64,000 bases of DNA from Physcomitrium patens (taxonomy: Eukaryota; Streptophyta; Bryopsida; Funariales; Funariaceae). Location of the stretch: positions 2,065,543 to 2,129,542 of the forward strand of contig NC_037271.1 of NCBI RefSeq assembly GCF_000002425.4, in the 5' to 3' direction. A program made the translations under genes and the position numbers. Below are positions 24,221 to 39,492 of the stretch, piece by piece. Under the pieces are notes generated by a model. That model saw only the letters and a list, made by a program, of their open reading frames with translations, had not been told where the DNA came from and made no database searches. The stretch's first letter is position 1; every line of letters starts with the position of its first letter.

Positions 24221-25608
24221 ATATTCCTTAACTTATATTTTTAACACAAATTCTTAAAGACAAACTCAAGATAAATATGGTGAACACTTTGTTTATGATA
24301 CATTTGTATTCCATAGAACAATACATATTAAAGCTTAAAGTACATAAGTTTATAGTAGGCAATGAAGGTATCTATATTGCCATTTTCATTACCTATTAGA
24401 ATAATGTAGTTCTATCATCTTAAATTTGAAATAAGAATAAAAATAAAACTAAAAACTAGTTATGCACATATTGATTTTTTTTGTTACTATTAGATGACAA
24501 TATAAAGTGAGTAGAACATGAAATTACAAATATTAGGTAATATATGATTTAGATTTTTTTAGTATAAACTACATCCATAAGAAATATAAGAAAGACTTTT
24601 AAATTATTTGTGTATACAAAAAAAAATAAAAATGAATGGAGGCATTACTACAAGATCAACCAAAACTCTCTTTCACACAAACATGATAAACAAGCATCTT
24701 AATCAACTCAATGGATTCAATGAAAACTTTCTCTCAAACTACATCATGGTGCATGAGAGCTACATGGTGGGACATTTCCACAAGGCCAACAACCTATTTA
24801 TGACCAATTCTGACATCCTATGATTGGAAATAGGTTGGGGGCTGGTTAAAATGATGTTAAGCTATGAGCAATATATGAAATTCTACTCAAATAGGTATGC
24901 ACATATGAGGTGGTTCCTTATTTTCTGCTCATGCTGTGGTTGGAAAACATGGTTGTAATCTTCAAAATTGCATGAGCAACATGGCAAAAATCCAGAATGC
25001 TATGGTTGGAAATAAAATCAAGGGAGCACTTAAATTCTGCACATTTGTAGTTGTACAACTCAATTGTGAGGTAAGATACAAGACAAAGACTAGGTGACTA
25101 TGAGCTAAATTTGAACACATTTTATGTGGCAGTTGAAAAATAGTGGATGTGTGACATAGGATTCGGAGATGAGCAGAAACAAGGAAAAATGGTGACAACA
25201 ATCTCACTCAAAAACAATGAATTACTTTATGGGACGGCTACCTTTACCTTAAATACACATTTTATGGGTCGGCTACCTTAAATGCTGCTGCTAGTCATAC
25301 CACGCAGACTGTCAAGGTGAAGGTACTTGATGAAGTTTCTGACTGCCTAGGAAGTGTTCACTTCAGGTGAATCTAGCAGCATTCAATGAAGAACTCATCA
25401 AAATTATTCTTAATCGAGTATAGATAAAAGCTTACCTAAAAGATCCAGAAGGGGAGAAAAAAAAACATCAGAAATGATTTCCCTTCTAATTAACTTCCAA
25501 TCACCAAGCCATACACAATTGATCTTGGTAAGGATAACAATGAACCAATTGAATCGAAAGACACGTAAGGCAAATATACAGGAAAGTTTACCACCTGTAC
25601 TGAATACT

Positions 25609-28600
25609 CTACATGTACAAACCCTCAGGCACGCCCTCCTTCTTCTTATACATCACTTTCTCTTTAGCCTTCTTGAAATCGACTTGAGTCACCTGCAGGA
25701 CCAACATCCAATAAGATCCATTTAATTGCACAACCGTGCTGAAAAAATCAAAATCACATTATCAACTAAAACCTTGAAGGTGCAATAATAAAGTACTGCA
25801 TAACTGGCACCTGATTTCAACTAGTCAAGAAGCCCATATTCATGAAATGCAAAATACGAACAGTCTCACCTTCATGCGGCGCTCACGCAATGCAAGAAGA
25901 CCAGCTTCCGTACAGATAGCTTTAATGTCAGCACCAGAAAACTCATCTTTGGTCATCACAAACTCCTCTAGGTTTACATCATCAGCCATAGTCATTCTAG
26001 AAGTATGAATCTGCAGAGATCATTAAAAGAAACCAAAACAAGCGATCAAAAGAATTTCGTTTATCAAGAAAACTCAATCTCCAACTTCTCACACATAAAG
26101 CTAATGAAGACAATCGACAGAGTTCTTGTAGATATCGCATAATCATGATCCTAATTTTCATGAACTGAAAGTTCGAACTTTTTTTCAAGAAAAAACAATC
26201 AGCTCTGTTTACTTTCAACACATCCAGTGAGTTACAGACATTGCCCGAACCCAATGTTAAGAGAAAACATGGACGTGTGGTAACAGAATCCTGGACGTTA
26301 CAAGGATATGGAAGATGATGAGCACAGTATGATCGTAAAAGAAATAAACATGCAAGGTTACCAAGAATGCTATAACCAGACCTGGAAAATTCTCCTCTTG
26401 GTTTTGATATCTGGCAATGGAAACTCAATCTTGCGATCAATTCTACCAGGTCGAAGCAGAGCCGGATCCAGGCTTTCGATACGATTAGTAGCCAGAATGA
26501 CTTTTACGTCACCACGAGCATCAAATCCATCCAACTGATTCAACAACTCCAACATAGTCCGCTGAATTTCTCGTTCTCCACCGGAGTGAGCATCGTATCT
26601 ATAATAAAGAACCAAATTTTCATTAACAAACTTAAGCGTCGAAACGAATACTGTGGCCCACTAGAGACTGGTCGAAACTTTAATGCTACGTCTGAAAAAT
26701 ACTCTAACACCCGATGAATGAAGTCCATACATAAAATTTTACTTTTCTGTAACTTCGGAACCATGCGAGACCTTAGCTAAAATTAATACTTGATAGTACG
26801 TTAAAAGAATGGAAATCCGCCAGCATCCTCACTCATGTTACAAGAAATATGCGAGTAATGGCCATTTAGAGCCCGTTCCGAATTGCTTACATGCATGAAA
26901 AGGATTCAAGACTAAGACTTGGGAGGGGGGGATGCGGGGCAGGATGAACTGTGCAAGTCAGGAGTAAAGAAGCATGTAGGATTAGGTCCTGCTTGAGAAG
27001 CTGAGACCTCAACAGCGAATTACTTAAAACAGATAATACTGCACTAATGAGAAGAGCCGGGAATTACCTCTTCGTACCGACGGCATCAATTTCGTCAATA
27101 AAGACGATGGTAGGAGACAATTCGTCTGCAACCCGAAACAACTCTCGTACCAACTTTGGTCCATCACCCAGATACTTCTGTATCAGCTCACTCCCAACAA
27201 CGCGGAGAAATGTAGCAGACGTGGAATTTGCAACAGCCTTAGCAAGGAGCGTCTTTCCAGTTCCTGGTTCACCATACAAAATTACACCCTTGGGAGGCTT
27301 GATACCAATATCCTCATAAAGCTCTGGATGTGTTAGAGGTAGCTCCACTGCTTCCTTGATTTCTTGAATCTGAGGGTCTAATCCACCAATGTCAGCATAT
27401 GACTCTAGAGGAGCTTTTTCAACTTTCATAACAGAAACCATTGGGTCCACGTCATCTTGCAGCAATCCCACAACTGAAAGGACCTGCACAAGACAAAGAA
27501 AATCGTTTGGACAAGTTTCCCATGATCTGGTGATAACTCAAACCATGTTCGTGACCGCCAGGACTAATCAGTTACTCTAACTTGACGCAAGCTGGCCAAA
27601 ATCAAGGACGTATCAAGGCGCGTATCATACATTTAAAGACTACTCAACAACTCAAACAATGGCATTGTTGAGAAACAGATATTCAATTTAAAAAACCGTC
27701 GAAGATTGCTACAAGGTGGTAACAAGAGAAATAGCTAAGAAATTAAGTCTACGGGAACCATTCAGGACTTATCACTGGATGAAATGGTTCGAAGTTGATC
27801 AGACAACTATACAAAGAATCACACAGAAAGGCATTCCACGCCCGAATTATACTAGCGAATAACTAATAGATTCCAAAAAAGGAACCGTCTGTATACGTTT
27901 AACTGTTCACGTCGAAGGCAAATAAAACCCTAATTTAATAAACCCTCAATTTATGGTTGATCATGAAACAAAATGCTTTGAAAGATTGCAACAATTGGAA
28001 TCTAATTTCAGAGCACAATCAATAAAAATTCTCCTACTGAGACTGAAGTGACCCTAAAAAGACATAAGCGGTACTTCTGTGAGAAACCAAAATCCTAAAC
28101 GAGGTTTTTGATTTGCGCATATTGAAACCCTACCAACTATCCTAGAGAATAAGTTGAAACAACCAAGCGAGTGGAAAAAAAATAAGCAATGATAAGCCTC
28201 AGAAGATCGCACCTTGTTGTGCATGAGGATTGCGCAACCAGGCTCGAGCTGATCCTTGTCCACGAACGATAAAATATTCACATAATACTCAGGACCCACG
28301 GACGATGACACAATAGCGTGATTCTCGTCAATGATTTCCTCCAAGTTACCAACGCTCATTGGCGACCCTCGCAGGTCATCAACCTTCGACCGGTCCTCCT
28401 CGTTCTTATCCTCCTGCGGCTTCAACCGCTCCTGATTCGTCACAAATTCCTCCTCCATCAATAAATAATCCTTCACACGTTCCAGCTTCAGCAATCGCAG
28501 CTTACATTTGGTCGCGGGAGTGACCACGGGCAACCGCGCCGCAGCCTCGGAACCCTTCTGTTTCCGCTGCTTGCGTCCAACGCGTGACGGCGGTGCCGCG

Positions 28601-28695
28601 GGCTCGTACTTCTTCTCCTTCTTGCCACCATCTCCCTTGGTGCGGTCCCCGCCAGGACCCTGCTTTGGCAATCCTCCCGACTGCCCCTGCCCCAT
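25609..28695 (-). CDS. RPT2: 26S proteasome regulatory subunit 4 (RPT2 AAA-ATPase), 5 exons
   Basis: RPT2 is one of six AAA-ATPases in the base of the 19S regulatory particle; it unfolds substrates and gates the 20S core. Exons: 28213-28695, 27068-27483, 26382-26598, 25870-26010 and 25609-25692, all with GT-AG introns in matching phase. The product is 446 aa, close to the usual plant length of about 443. Visible features: N-terminal MGQGQSG (Gly2 as N-myristoylation site), Lys-rich N-terminal tail, OB region about 90-180, Walker A GEPGTGKT at 232-239, Walker B IVFIDE at 287-292, the second-region motif with [17 protein letters not shown], and C-terminal LYM, the Hb-Y-X type that docks into the 20S ring. 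An upstream in-frame ATG at 28755 is disfavoured because MGQGQSGG matches the conserved start. Intron 1 has an AAACCCTAA telo-box. The gene looks intact. Confidence 0.95.
27925..27933 (+). promoter_or_regulatory. Telo-box AAACCCTAA in RPT2 intron 1
   Basis: The motif AAACCCTAA is known in plants from promoters and first introns of growth-related and translation genes. Here it lies in the first intron of RPT2, about 280 bp downstream of exon 1 in sense direction. A second site (ACCCTCAA) nearby is imperfect. A function here is inferred only. Confidence 0.4.
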
Positions 28696-28759
28696 TTCCT
28701 CCCCTCCTTTCCTCCAACTCCCAAAACTCTTCGATCCTCCTACACCACCACTCAATCTC

Positions 28760-30060
28760 CAAAGTGCTTCAAACCCAACTTCGATACTACGTCATTTCAT
28801 GTAACCCTAGCCTCACAGGCCGGACTACACTACTAATAAACACATACGTAACTAGAAGAAATGAGAAAAACCTCCACGGGATCAGAATGTCGACAGGACC
28901 AGAACCAAGCAAGCACGCGAGCTCGACGACGAAGAACAGACAAGTCCGGAGTTCCACGGTTATGCACCCCTCACGGTTATGAAACCGGGACGGTTTTGGG
29001 GCGCTCTCGGTCCGTGTCGGTCACGGGTGTGGAGATGGGGCCACCAGGCGACGTCCTACTGTGGTAACGACTTTCATCGACGCTCAAGGGGATGGATGAA
29101 CTATTGTGGCGAAACTCAGCTCTGACAAAATTATAAAATAAGTAAAAATATGATTAAAATTTCAAAAATTACGCACAAATTGTGATATAACTATAAGAAT
29201 GATAATGGAAAAGGATTGTTTTCAGGAAGCATACTTTAAAAAAATCTCAAATCAAAATATACTCTCGTTGATGGTTGTTCTATCAAAATACTAAAGAATT
29301 CACCATATAAAAATTGATTTTAGTACTTGTTAAATGTTATGATACATTTAACCAACTAGTTGAACTTGTGCCATTGTCATGGAAAAAATGCCATTTAGAA
29401 TTGAGACTATATTTTCAAACAAAGCATCCTTCAAGTGGAAGCAAAGCAAGGCATAGTTCATTTCACATTATGCTATTCTACACATTGCTTGATGATTACT
29501 TGTTGCTCTTGGAACACATTAGCTATTGAAATTTGTATACTTCAGCTTGCTAATAATTGTAACATAGAAGGAAGTTGGTTAAGTATCACACGCAGGTTTT
29601 ATTAATGTCAGTAAAGTTTAATGCAAGTACACATTGTAATTGAAAACAAATAAAATAAAGCAAAATTAATACGAGGTAATATACAATTTTTGGCCTTATG
29701 AATCTGTAACTCTAGTTATATTAAGGCCATGTGAATCATTGCACAATTCAACTTTTGTATCGCTTTTTCTTTACTTTTGATAAAAACAATGAGAGATGCA
29801 TCCAATCAAAGATTAAATTTGTCTCCTTTGGTTTATTTTGTTGGTTTATCTTTCCTTGATGTATTTTACATAAGAAATTCTTGTTTAAAAAAACTTATGT
29901 TAAAGTTTTAAAAATTGAACAAGTATAATAAGCTTTATATATTTTTTATAATTTATAATATTTCTTTTTATTATTAAATAATTTGATAAAATAAAAAAAA
30001 ATTATTAATAAATTCAAAAGTTTGAACGTTTATTAAATATAGGAAAATTATAAAGCAATC
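28760..30060. other. RPT2 upstream region and AT-rich spacer
   Basis: The first 350 bp upstream of RPT2 are GC-richer and should contain its promoter, with an 'aaccctag' motif near 28802. Beyond about 29100 the DNA is AT-rich with no recognised gene. Frames on the + strand over 28508-28982 are antisense shadows of RPT2 exon 1. Confidence 0.5.
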
Positions 30061-30061
30061 T

Positions 30062-30278
30062 AAATTTTTACTAAATGGACCCAAATGCCTTATTCCCAAT
30101 CATTCCTTAATTCTCAACCATTCTCATATTTTCAACCATCATCCTTATTTCCAACATTCCCAATTCCCTCCTTCCATCTCTAGAAACAATTGAGAATCAA
30201 GAATGATTGGAAACAAAGATGGGAGCTTGAAGGATGCAATGATGCTTAAATTAGAATGGATCACTTTAATAAAAATTT
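30062..30278. mobile_element. Foldback/MITE-like element, about 217 bp
   Basis: The ends are inverted: AAATTTTTACTAAATGGACC at the left matches the complement of GGATCACTTTAATAAAAATTT at the right with a few changes. A second inverted pair lies inside, 'cccaatcattccttaattctc' against 'gagaatcaagaatgattgg'. It has no coding capacity. No clear target duplication could be fixed, so the superfamily is unknown. Confidence 0.6.
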
Positions 30279-30774
30279 GAGTCACTTTATCATTCCCTTA
30301 AATAAATATTTAATAAATATAATTTATTAAAGAATGTTTAAATAGAAAATATACAAGTAAAATAATATCATATTTTAGAAGTTAAAAATCCTTTCTTGGA
30401 TATGTATATATGCATATATATGGATTCAATCATGTTTTAAAATATAATAAGATAGACAAATAATTTTTTTATGTATTTTTTAAAATATTCACCTAGATCT
30501 TAAAATACATTATCCAAAAGATTACAACTAACACATTTTTATAAAAGCATATTTATTAATGAATAGAATTATTTTTTGAGCATGTCTTGTGTAGTATGAA
30601 TCACATCACATTTATTGAGTGTCTTCATACAAATCTTACATGTCTAATGCCACTTCTTACGACATGGAGGATTTTACTCAAACATCATTCTGTAGCTATC
30701 CACTCTTATTTTTTTAAAATAAGTCGTTATTTATTTATCGGAAACTATCCCAAAACAGTTTTTGCATACATGTA

Positions 30775-31062
30775 ATGATGAATCATCGGAAGCAGACAAC
30801 AATGATTTGTTTAGCTAAGATGTTTCAATGGCAAACCAAATTCAAAGATGTGAATCTTTCACAGCAGTCAATTTTTTTCATAATAACTGTGAATCACCAT
30901 TTTTTTTATTTTTATTTTATTGTAATTTGTGTAGATGATAATGAAACAAAGTTATCCAATGTTTCTCACTTGCACTTTGGAGGAATTCCTCATCCCACTG
31001 TACCACCAAAAAGCCCAGAAATTGGTAAGCCAATTGGGTTGATGAAGCAGTGTATGGATTAG
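30775..31062 (+). other. Unassigned open frame with a Pro-rich tail
   Basis: The last third reads as plausible protein (HFGGIPHPTVPPKSPEIG) after an acceptor-like TTTGTGTAG at about 30927-30935, so it may be a terminal exon of an unrecognised or decayed gene. The upstream part is AT-rich and unconvincing. Confidence 0.2.
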
Positions 31063-31210
31063 TTTGTAACTGTTTTCTTACATGGTCCTGATGGTATTAT
31101 GGGAGAATTAGACTCTTTCAGCTCATGCTATTGGGTCTAATGACTTGAGGGCAATTTGTACAACTTGAGAGCATGAATTGAATTACAGTGGTGAGAAGCT
31201 TATCTTACCG

Positions 31211-31699
31211 TCAAGTTTGAAGCTCGTAATCTTGCACAGGTGATAAGGCATTGAGTCCAGCCATAGCCTGCATTTCATGAGGATGACCACTCTGGTTGAT
31301 CATAAGTACCACGGTTCCTTCACAGACGTCGAGGTGTCCGCCCTGTAAGCACCAGTTCGGTGGTTGAAGACTTAGCACATCAACCACGCGGCAGTGTAGG
31401 TTCAACAAAAAGCAATAGAATGCAAGAGGGTAGGTAATACAGTGTGGGCATTGAGGCGAATGAGGCGAATGTTCACGGCAAACTGGGGAAGCTGGATTGT
31501 TGATAAAAGGTTTGACAAGTAGGTGCCATCTACTTTTGGGGCAGGCAAGTTGCAAGGCAATGTCTACTAAATACAGATGGAACCAGCCAGAGCGTAAATT
31601 TAGGAGGTGTGTTTTTGTATGCTTTCTACAAGAACCCTGTCCGAAGTCTTGTGCATTATTACGATAAACTGCGTTCACTTGAAATTCAGTATCCTTCAA
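31211..31699 (-). other. Unassigned 162-codon open frame downstream of the FabG gene
   Basis: This minus-strand frame is uninterrupted and has balanced composition, 450 bp downstream of the FabG stop in the same orientation. The product is rich in His, Cys and Leu and contains PACPKSRWHLL-like and HPHEMQAMAG segments, but no family that I recognise. It may be part of the FabG 3' region, a non-coding transcript or a separate small gene. Confidence 0.2.
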
Positions 31700-32149
31700 A
31701 TATTGCAGATAACTGGGTCACGGAGGCACATCACGTGGTAATTGACATTAATATCATTGAGCAGCTGCAGAACAAAATCAATTCTCAAACTAAGGAAAAA
31801 AAAGTGTTCAAACAAGATTACCTCCATCTAATACTGTCCTAAAGCAGAGTTGTATTGAAGTCCAGGTTTACCCAAGCTTAACTTACTCTCACAAATAAAT
31901 GATCAACCAAAGGTAAGCTGTCATGCTCGTGAGAGGAGCTTACACCAAGTTCCTACTACCTTGACAGCGTGATACATTATCTGGAAAAACAAAACTTGCA
32001 AAAATTTGGGTAAAATGATACAAACAATCCAGAGCCTACACAGGAACCAGGTTCTTGAACCCCGCCGTGCATGTATGCACAGAAGCGTATCCGTTTCGAC
32101 AGCCTAGCGGTAGACAGCCGAGGAGAGGACCACGAGTTTCATGAAGCTA

Positions 32150-34776
<2,627 letters not shown>

Positions 34777-34849
34777 CTTTACTTCCAAACCTTTTCTATC
34801 AAAAACCTCAAAAACCCAACTCAAATACCTTCACCTGCGATACAAATAT

Positions 34850-36386
34850 CTCATCAAATCCATCGGAAACGGTTCAAACTCCACGACACATGATCCACAA
34901 AGAACCCATTCAGAAGCTCACGTCCATGAACAGTCTCCTCGGTACAATTCCAAACTGCGACCACTTCAAAGACATGCAAAAAAACCAAGCCCACACTACC
35001 TCAAAAATCCTCGCGAAAAATCTGAGCTACGGCGATGAGATCGCTAACACGGTTCCATGCGAGAATGGCAGTGAGAGGGATGCATGTGGCGAGAGATTCA
35101 TACCCAAAAATTCCTTTAGATCGATACACCTCAGAGACAAGACTGGGAGGAACAACCGAGGCAGAGGGGTGGTATGAAAATACACAACGCAGACATCTCC
35201 CCCTCTCCCATGGACTTTGTTGATGTATATCGTCGATGAAGTGGATTCTGTTTTTCATTCGTTGGGTCGAGACCAGGTGATATTCACGAGTCTGTTGGAA
35301 CGTCGTTTTCCTAGTTGGTTCGTTTGTTTTGCTTTTTAGCCATTTGGTGCTTTATTGCTTTTAACTTCAAAGAGATTTTCGTGCGGAGGGTGCAGTGTGA
35401 TAATAAAATATAATTATAATAATAATTATTATTTTTTGATAAAATTCTATTGTATAAATATATGCAAAAATGTCTTTTTGCACATCCATTTTTACTAATT
35501 ATAAATAATATATATATATATATAAGCAAATAATATATATATATATAAGCAAATAATATATATATATATATATAAGCAAATAATATATATATATATAAGC
35601 AAATAATATATATATATATATATATAAGCGAATAATATATATATAAGCAGATATTTAATATTATATACTTAAGCAAATAATTTTTATTCATGATTTTCTC
35701 AATGCATGAAATTTCTCATGTGTTTCAAGTCATGATTGCTCTGAGTGAATATTTTAAATATCTTTACTAAATATTTGATAACATTTTTTCGTTGCAAATT
35801 ATAAAATTTTAATGTATAAACGAAATTATGACTTTTCAATTAAGTTGTTTCTGAATGAAATCACAATTTCTTTTTTAGAAATTGACATTTAAAAGAACCA
35901 GTTTTAAATATTTTAAAAATTAAAATCAATAGAAGCCATAAAAAAAGCCATAAAATATAAACAACAAACAGTCTGATACAAAATGAATGCCTATGTATTT
36001 AAAAAAAATCAAATTAAATTATTTAAAATTTAAATTATGTAAAATCCATTATTTTTAATTTTCTTAGTTGTCTAAAAATAGTTGTGATCAAGTATAAAAG
36101 TGAATATATAACTACTAAATTTTGTAAAACTTTAATGTATGTAAAGCACAATTTCAAACATATAATACTATTACGACACATAAATTCAACTAAAAGTCAA
36201 AAAAAATGGCTATAAATATTAATTTAACTATAATGTTATACGAAAATCTTTAGAACTATTCTGTATGATCAATATGACTCCACTTTAAAATTCCCTTGTT
36301 GAGAGTGATAGGTTCTAATAATTTCTACTAAAAAATTGAAAAAAATTGAGTAATTTAAATTTTCTTCTCAATTATTATTGAAGTTT

Positions 36387-36421
<35 letters not shown>

Positions 36422-37085
36422 TTAAAAACTTTTATTTTGATAAAATTCTAAAAATAAAATTTCCAAATATTATTCAAAGCTTATCCAAAAATGTTACAAA
36501 AACATTTAGACAAGATTTTTATACTAGAAGAAGGAAAATAAAATGAAATAAAATAAATTGACAAGCACTATTTCTAAGTTTTATCACCAAAAGTTATATC
36601 ACATAAAATAAATTTATTTAAGCAATATTACTAAAGTAATTTTTTTAAATGATTTTTTAAAATATATCAACACATTCAATATAAAAAATTAAATATTCAT
36701 TTCTAGAAAATATCTTAAATCATAAAAACAATTCATAAACGACAAAATGATTTAAATGTAATACATTGTAATACAAGTCTTAGTTATAAACAAATTAAAT
36801 GAATTATTATACTACATTTTTTAGATATTTTTATTGACTAACATTAATTTTAAGATATACAGTATATATATAAATATATATATATATATATAATTTATTT
36901 ATATATTTATTTATAAATAATCATATTTAAAATAATATTATTTTATAGAAGAGCATTTTATTTTAGTTTCAAATTACATTAATTACAAAAAAATAGTATT
37001 TTTGTCATAATAGATTTTAAATTTTATCAAATTTGTTGAAGCATGTATTTTTATGACTTTTATTTGATATGACATGTTATACAAG
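34850..37085. other. FabG upstream region then AT-rich spacer with minisatellite
   Basis: Up to about 35400 the DNA is gene-like in composition and should contain the FabG promoter; frames there show no domain. From 35400 to 37085 it is very AT-rich with (TA)n runs (36391-36418 and 36862-36892). No gene is recognised. Confidence 0.55.
35503..35680. repeat. AT-rich minisatellite with an AAGCAAATAATATATA unit
   Basis: The unit 'aagcaaataa' plus a variable (TA)n is repeated about seven times. It creates a long open frame of Ile, Tyr and Leu on the minus strand that is an artefact of the repeat. Confidence 0.85.
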
Positions 37086-37088
37086 TAA

Positions 37089-37567
37089 ATCTCCAACTTA
37101 ATTATTATATTGAGTTTCTCAATTCATCACACAGAATTCAATATCTTCACTTAACACAACACAATTTGATAATCTCAATTCTCAAGGTCACAGATTTTCT
37201 CCAAAACGGTCAGTCCAAAGTCATATTCCATAATATTCTAATCACAGTTTCAACAATACTTCTCTCAATCACAATTCTTCATAAGTAAATAATAAAAGCA
37301 AAGAAAACAAAGAGGTAGTACCAAGCTTATCCCGGCTTATGACTCTCACAATCTGAGCCCGATCTTCCTTCTCTCAACCTCTTTATCCTACCAAAAGATG
37401 GACCGTTGGCCAACAGATTCCGAAGGTTATGACCCTTTGAATTCTTAACCATTTATTCTACTAACAACCTACTATTACCAACTAAATTGCTTAATTATAA
37501 GTCTAATTTTTAAAGTTATTAATAACCAACTAATAACTTATCACAAAATTTATTTACATATTTTACA
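37089..37567 (-). repeat. Left LTR (3' LTR) remnant of the outer Ty3 element
   Basis: It aligns over 479 bp with 48809-49287 and ends TTTTACA like its partner's TTCTACA. Most differences are transitions. Confidence 0.88.
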
Positions 37568-37764
37568 TAGTCCCACTCCTAATTGTGCAGCATCCTCCCA
37601 AACATTATTTAGCCTCAACTTATAAAGACATAGCAGCGTTGGCTTCTTCAATCAATGGTGTTGGCTTACCATCCTTTGAATTGGTGACCTCATCCTCTAC
37701 TACATCTTCGTCGTCTACCTCGATGTTCGATGGTTCTCCATCCAAACGTCATATAGATCTTCAT

Positions 37765-38060
37765 TCAACAAACCCAATTCTCGTACGTTAGACTCAAGAC
37801 GACAATTTGGTTGTCGCGATCCTCGAGCATCTTCTGCCATTCTTTTATCAGTTTCAAAGGTATCTTCAAAGGTGTTATCGCTGAAACTGGTGTATCGGTC
37901 TGCACTAAATTATTAGCCTCCTTCTCTAATGTGGCTAGTTTAGTCTGCAACATCACAACCTCTACCTACAACTGTTCTTGCCGTTCCTTCTAATCGATCT
38001 CTATCCTTGCTTTCTCAGATACCATATTCTCCATCTTCTTCTTTTCCGCCATCCACTTCT
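37765..38060 (-). other. Outer Ty3 element: coiled-coil-like segment after integrase
   Basis: Between integrase and the left LTR the minus strand reads as charged, Leu- and Lys-rich helix-like sequence (LATLEKEANNL, EWQKMLEDRD). This is beyond the usual end of a Ty3 pol and could be an integrase tail or a captured piece. Its function is unknown. Confidence 0.4.
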
Positions 38061-38301
38061 CCTTAACCACAAAAGAAAATACGATGCTTCTCAAGAGCCC
38101 CCTCCTACTTCTTACTATAGTCCAATCAATTGAGTTGACTCCCCTTTTTGTAATAGAAAACCCGTCTTAGGTTTATGTATAGTAAAGTTTAAGCCAATTG
38201 CCATTGATCCGTGTCATAAATTTAGTACCTATAAAGTCTTCCAATTGCACTGAACCATTTGGAAATCCATCAATAACTTGATATAGCCCATGCCATCAAA
38301 C

Positions 38302-39492
38302 TTAAAATTTTCTTGGAATTTTTTTAAATCGACTATCATAAAAAAATATCAAATCATTTGGCATAAAAGCCTTTGGTCTAAGCTTGCTATCATAATAAGT
38401 CTTCCTTTGTTTTTGTGTAGTTTCCATTATCATTAATGCATTGGCTCTAATTTCATTCAATTTTTCCAATTCTTCTAAACAGTACCGTAATGAATCATAA
38501 TCTCCCAATCTATTATCTATAGCAATTCTTAAACTTTGGACTTCCAATTCAATAGGTAATATTGCTTCCTGGCCATAAATCAATTGAAAAGGGGTAGCAT
38601 TGGTAGTAACTTTATATGCAATATGATATGCCCATAAAGTTGCGAACAACTTAATGTCCCAAACTGTTCCCGCTCCTGAAACTATTTTTGTTAAGATTTT
38701 ACATAAAATTCCATTAGTCTTTTCCGTTTGTCCATTGGCTCTAGGGTAATACGGTGTAGTCTTATGATATTTTATCTCATATTTAGCCTTAAGTGCTTCG
38801 ATTGTACTATTTATAAAATGATTTCCTTGATCACTAACCAATTCTCGTGGACAACCGAATCGTGTAATAATATTTTCATACAAAAAAGTTGCTAGTGTAC
38901 TTGCACTATCAATTTTCGTAACAACGGCTTTAGCCCATTTTGTTACATAATCTGTTGCTACCAGTATATGCCGTTTTTGTCCATTTCTTAAGGTTGGTGC
39001 AATTGGTCCTACAAAATCAATTCTCCATTTTTCAAAAGGCGCTTGAGCCACAATTCGTACCAATGGCATTGCTGAACTTCTAATAGGTCGATTTGTTCTC
39101 TGACATGGGTTACAATGATGGACGAATTGGTGGGCATCTGCAAATATTATTGACGACCAATAACCAACCTGTAAAGCTTCACGAGCCGTGCTGTCCTCCG
39201 CAAAATGTCCACTACAACTATCCAAGTGACAACCTTCTAATATAATACTCACTTCAGTCTGATAAATACAACGTTGCAAAACTCCAACTTTGCCTTGTTT
39301 ATATAAAGCTTTACCAATCAACGTATAAGGTGCACATTTTAATATTAAGCGTTGTTTAAGCTTTTCATTGAAATTAGGTGGGAAGGTTTGAAATATCAAA
39401 TATTGAATTATTTCACTATACTCCAGAGTAATTACATCTACTACAAACAGTTTTGCATCGAGTAGTGTGTCGTTAATGGGTTTATTACCCAA
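38302..39492 (-). other. Outer Ty3 element: integrase region
   Basis: A 396-codon open frame carries an HHCC zinc finger (HQFVHHCNPCQR) and an integrase core with WRIDFVGP, a TDYVTKWAKA block, LVSDQGNHF and the YPRANGQTEKTNG motif with its Glu. The core diverges clearly from that of the nested chromovirus (which has MDFITDLP and HPQTDGQTERVN), so the two are separate lineages. Confidence 0.85.

Larger units (their letters stand above)
22620..25200. other. AT-rich spacer with inverted repeats and microsatellites
   Basis: No gene is recognised. Notable parts are (TA)n near 23082-23110, a 29-A run at 23249-23277, an AT-centred palindrome at 23937-24000 and a 30-T run at 24187-24216. The 71-codon frame at 24608-24823 (+) has no recognisable domain. 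Confidence 0.6.

Noticed and set aside
28696-28755. Upstream ATG at 28755 as the RPT2 start
   Set aside because: It would add 20 residues before the conserved, myristoylation-type MGQGQSGG start.
28508-28982. Plus-strand frames of 98 and 132 codons
   Set aside because: Antisense to the Lys- and Arg-rich first exon of RPT2 and its upstream region, with no domain.
35311-35691. 126-codon frame rich in Ile and Tyr
   Set aside because: Translation of the AT minisatellite at 35503-35680; a composition artefact.
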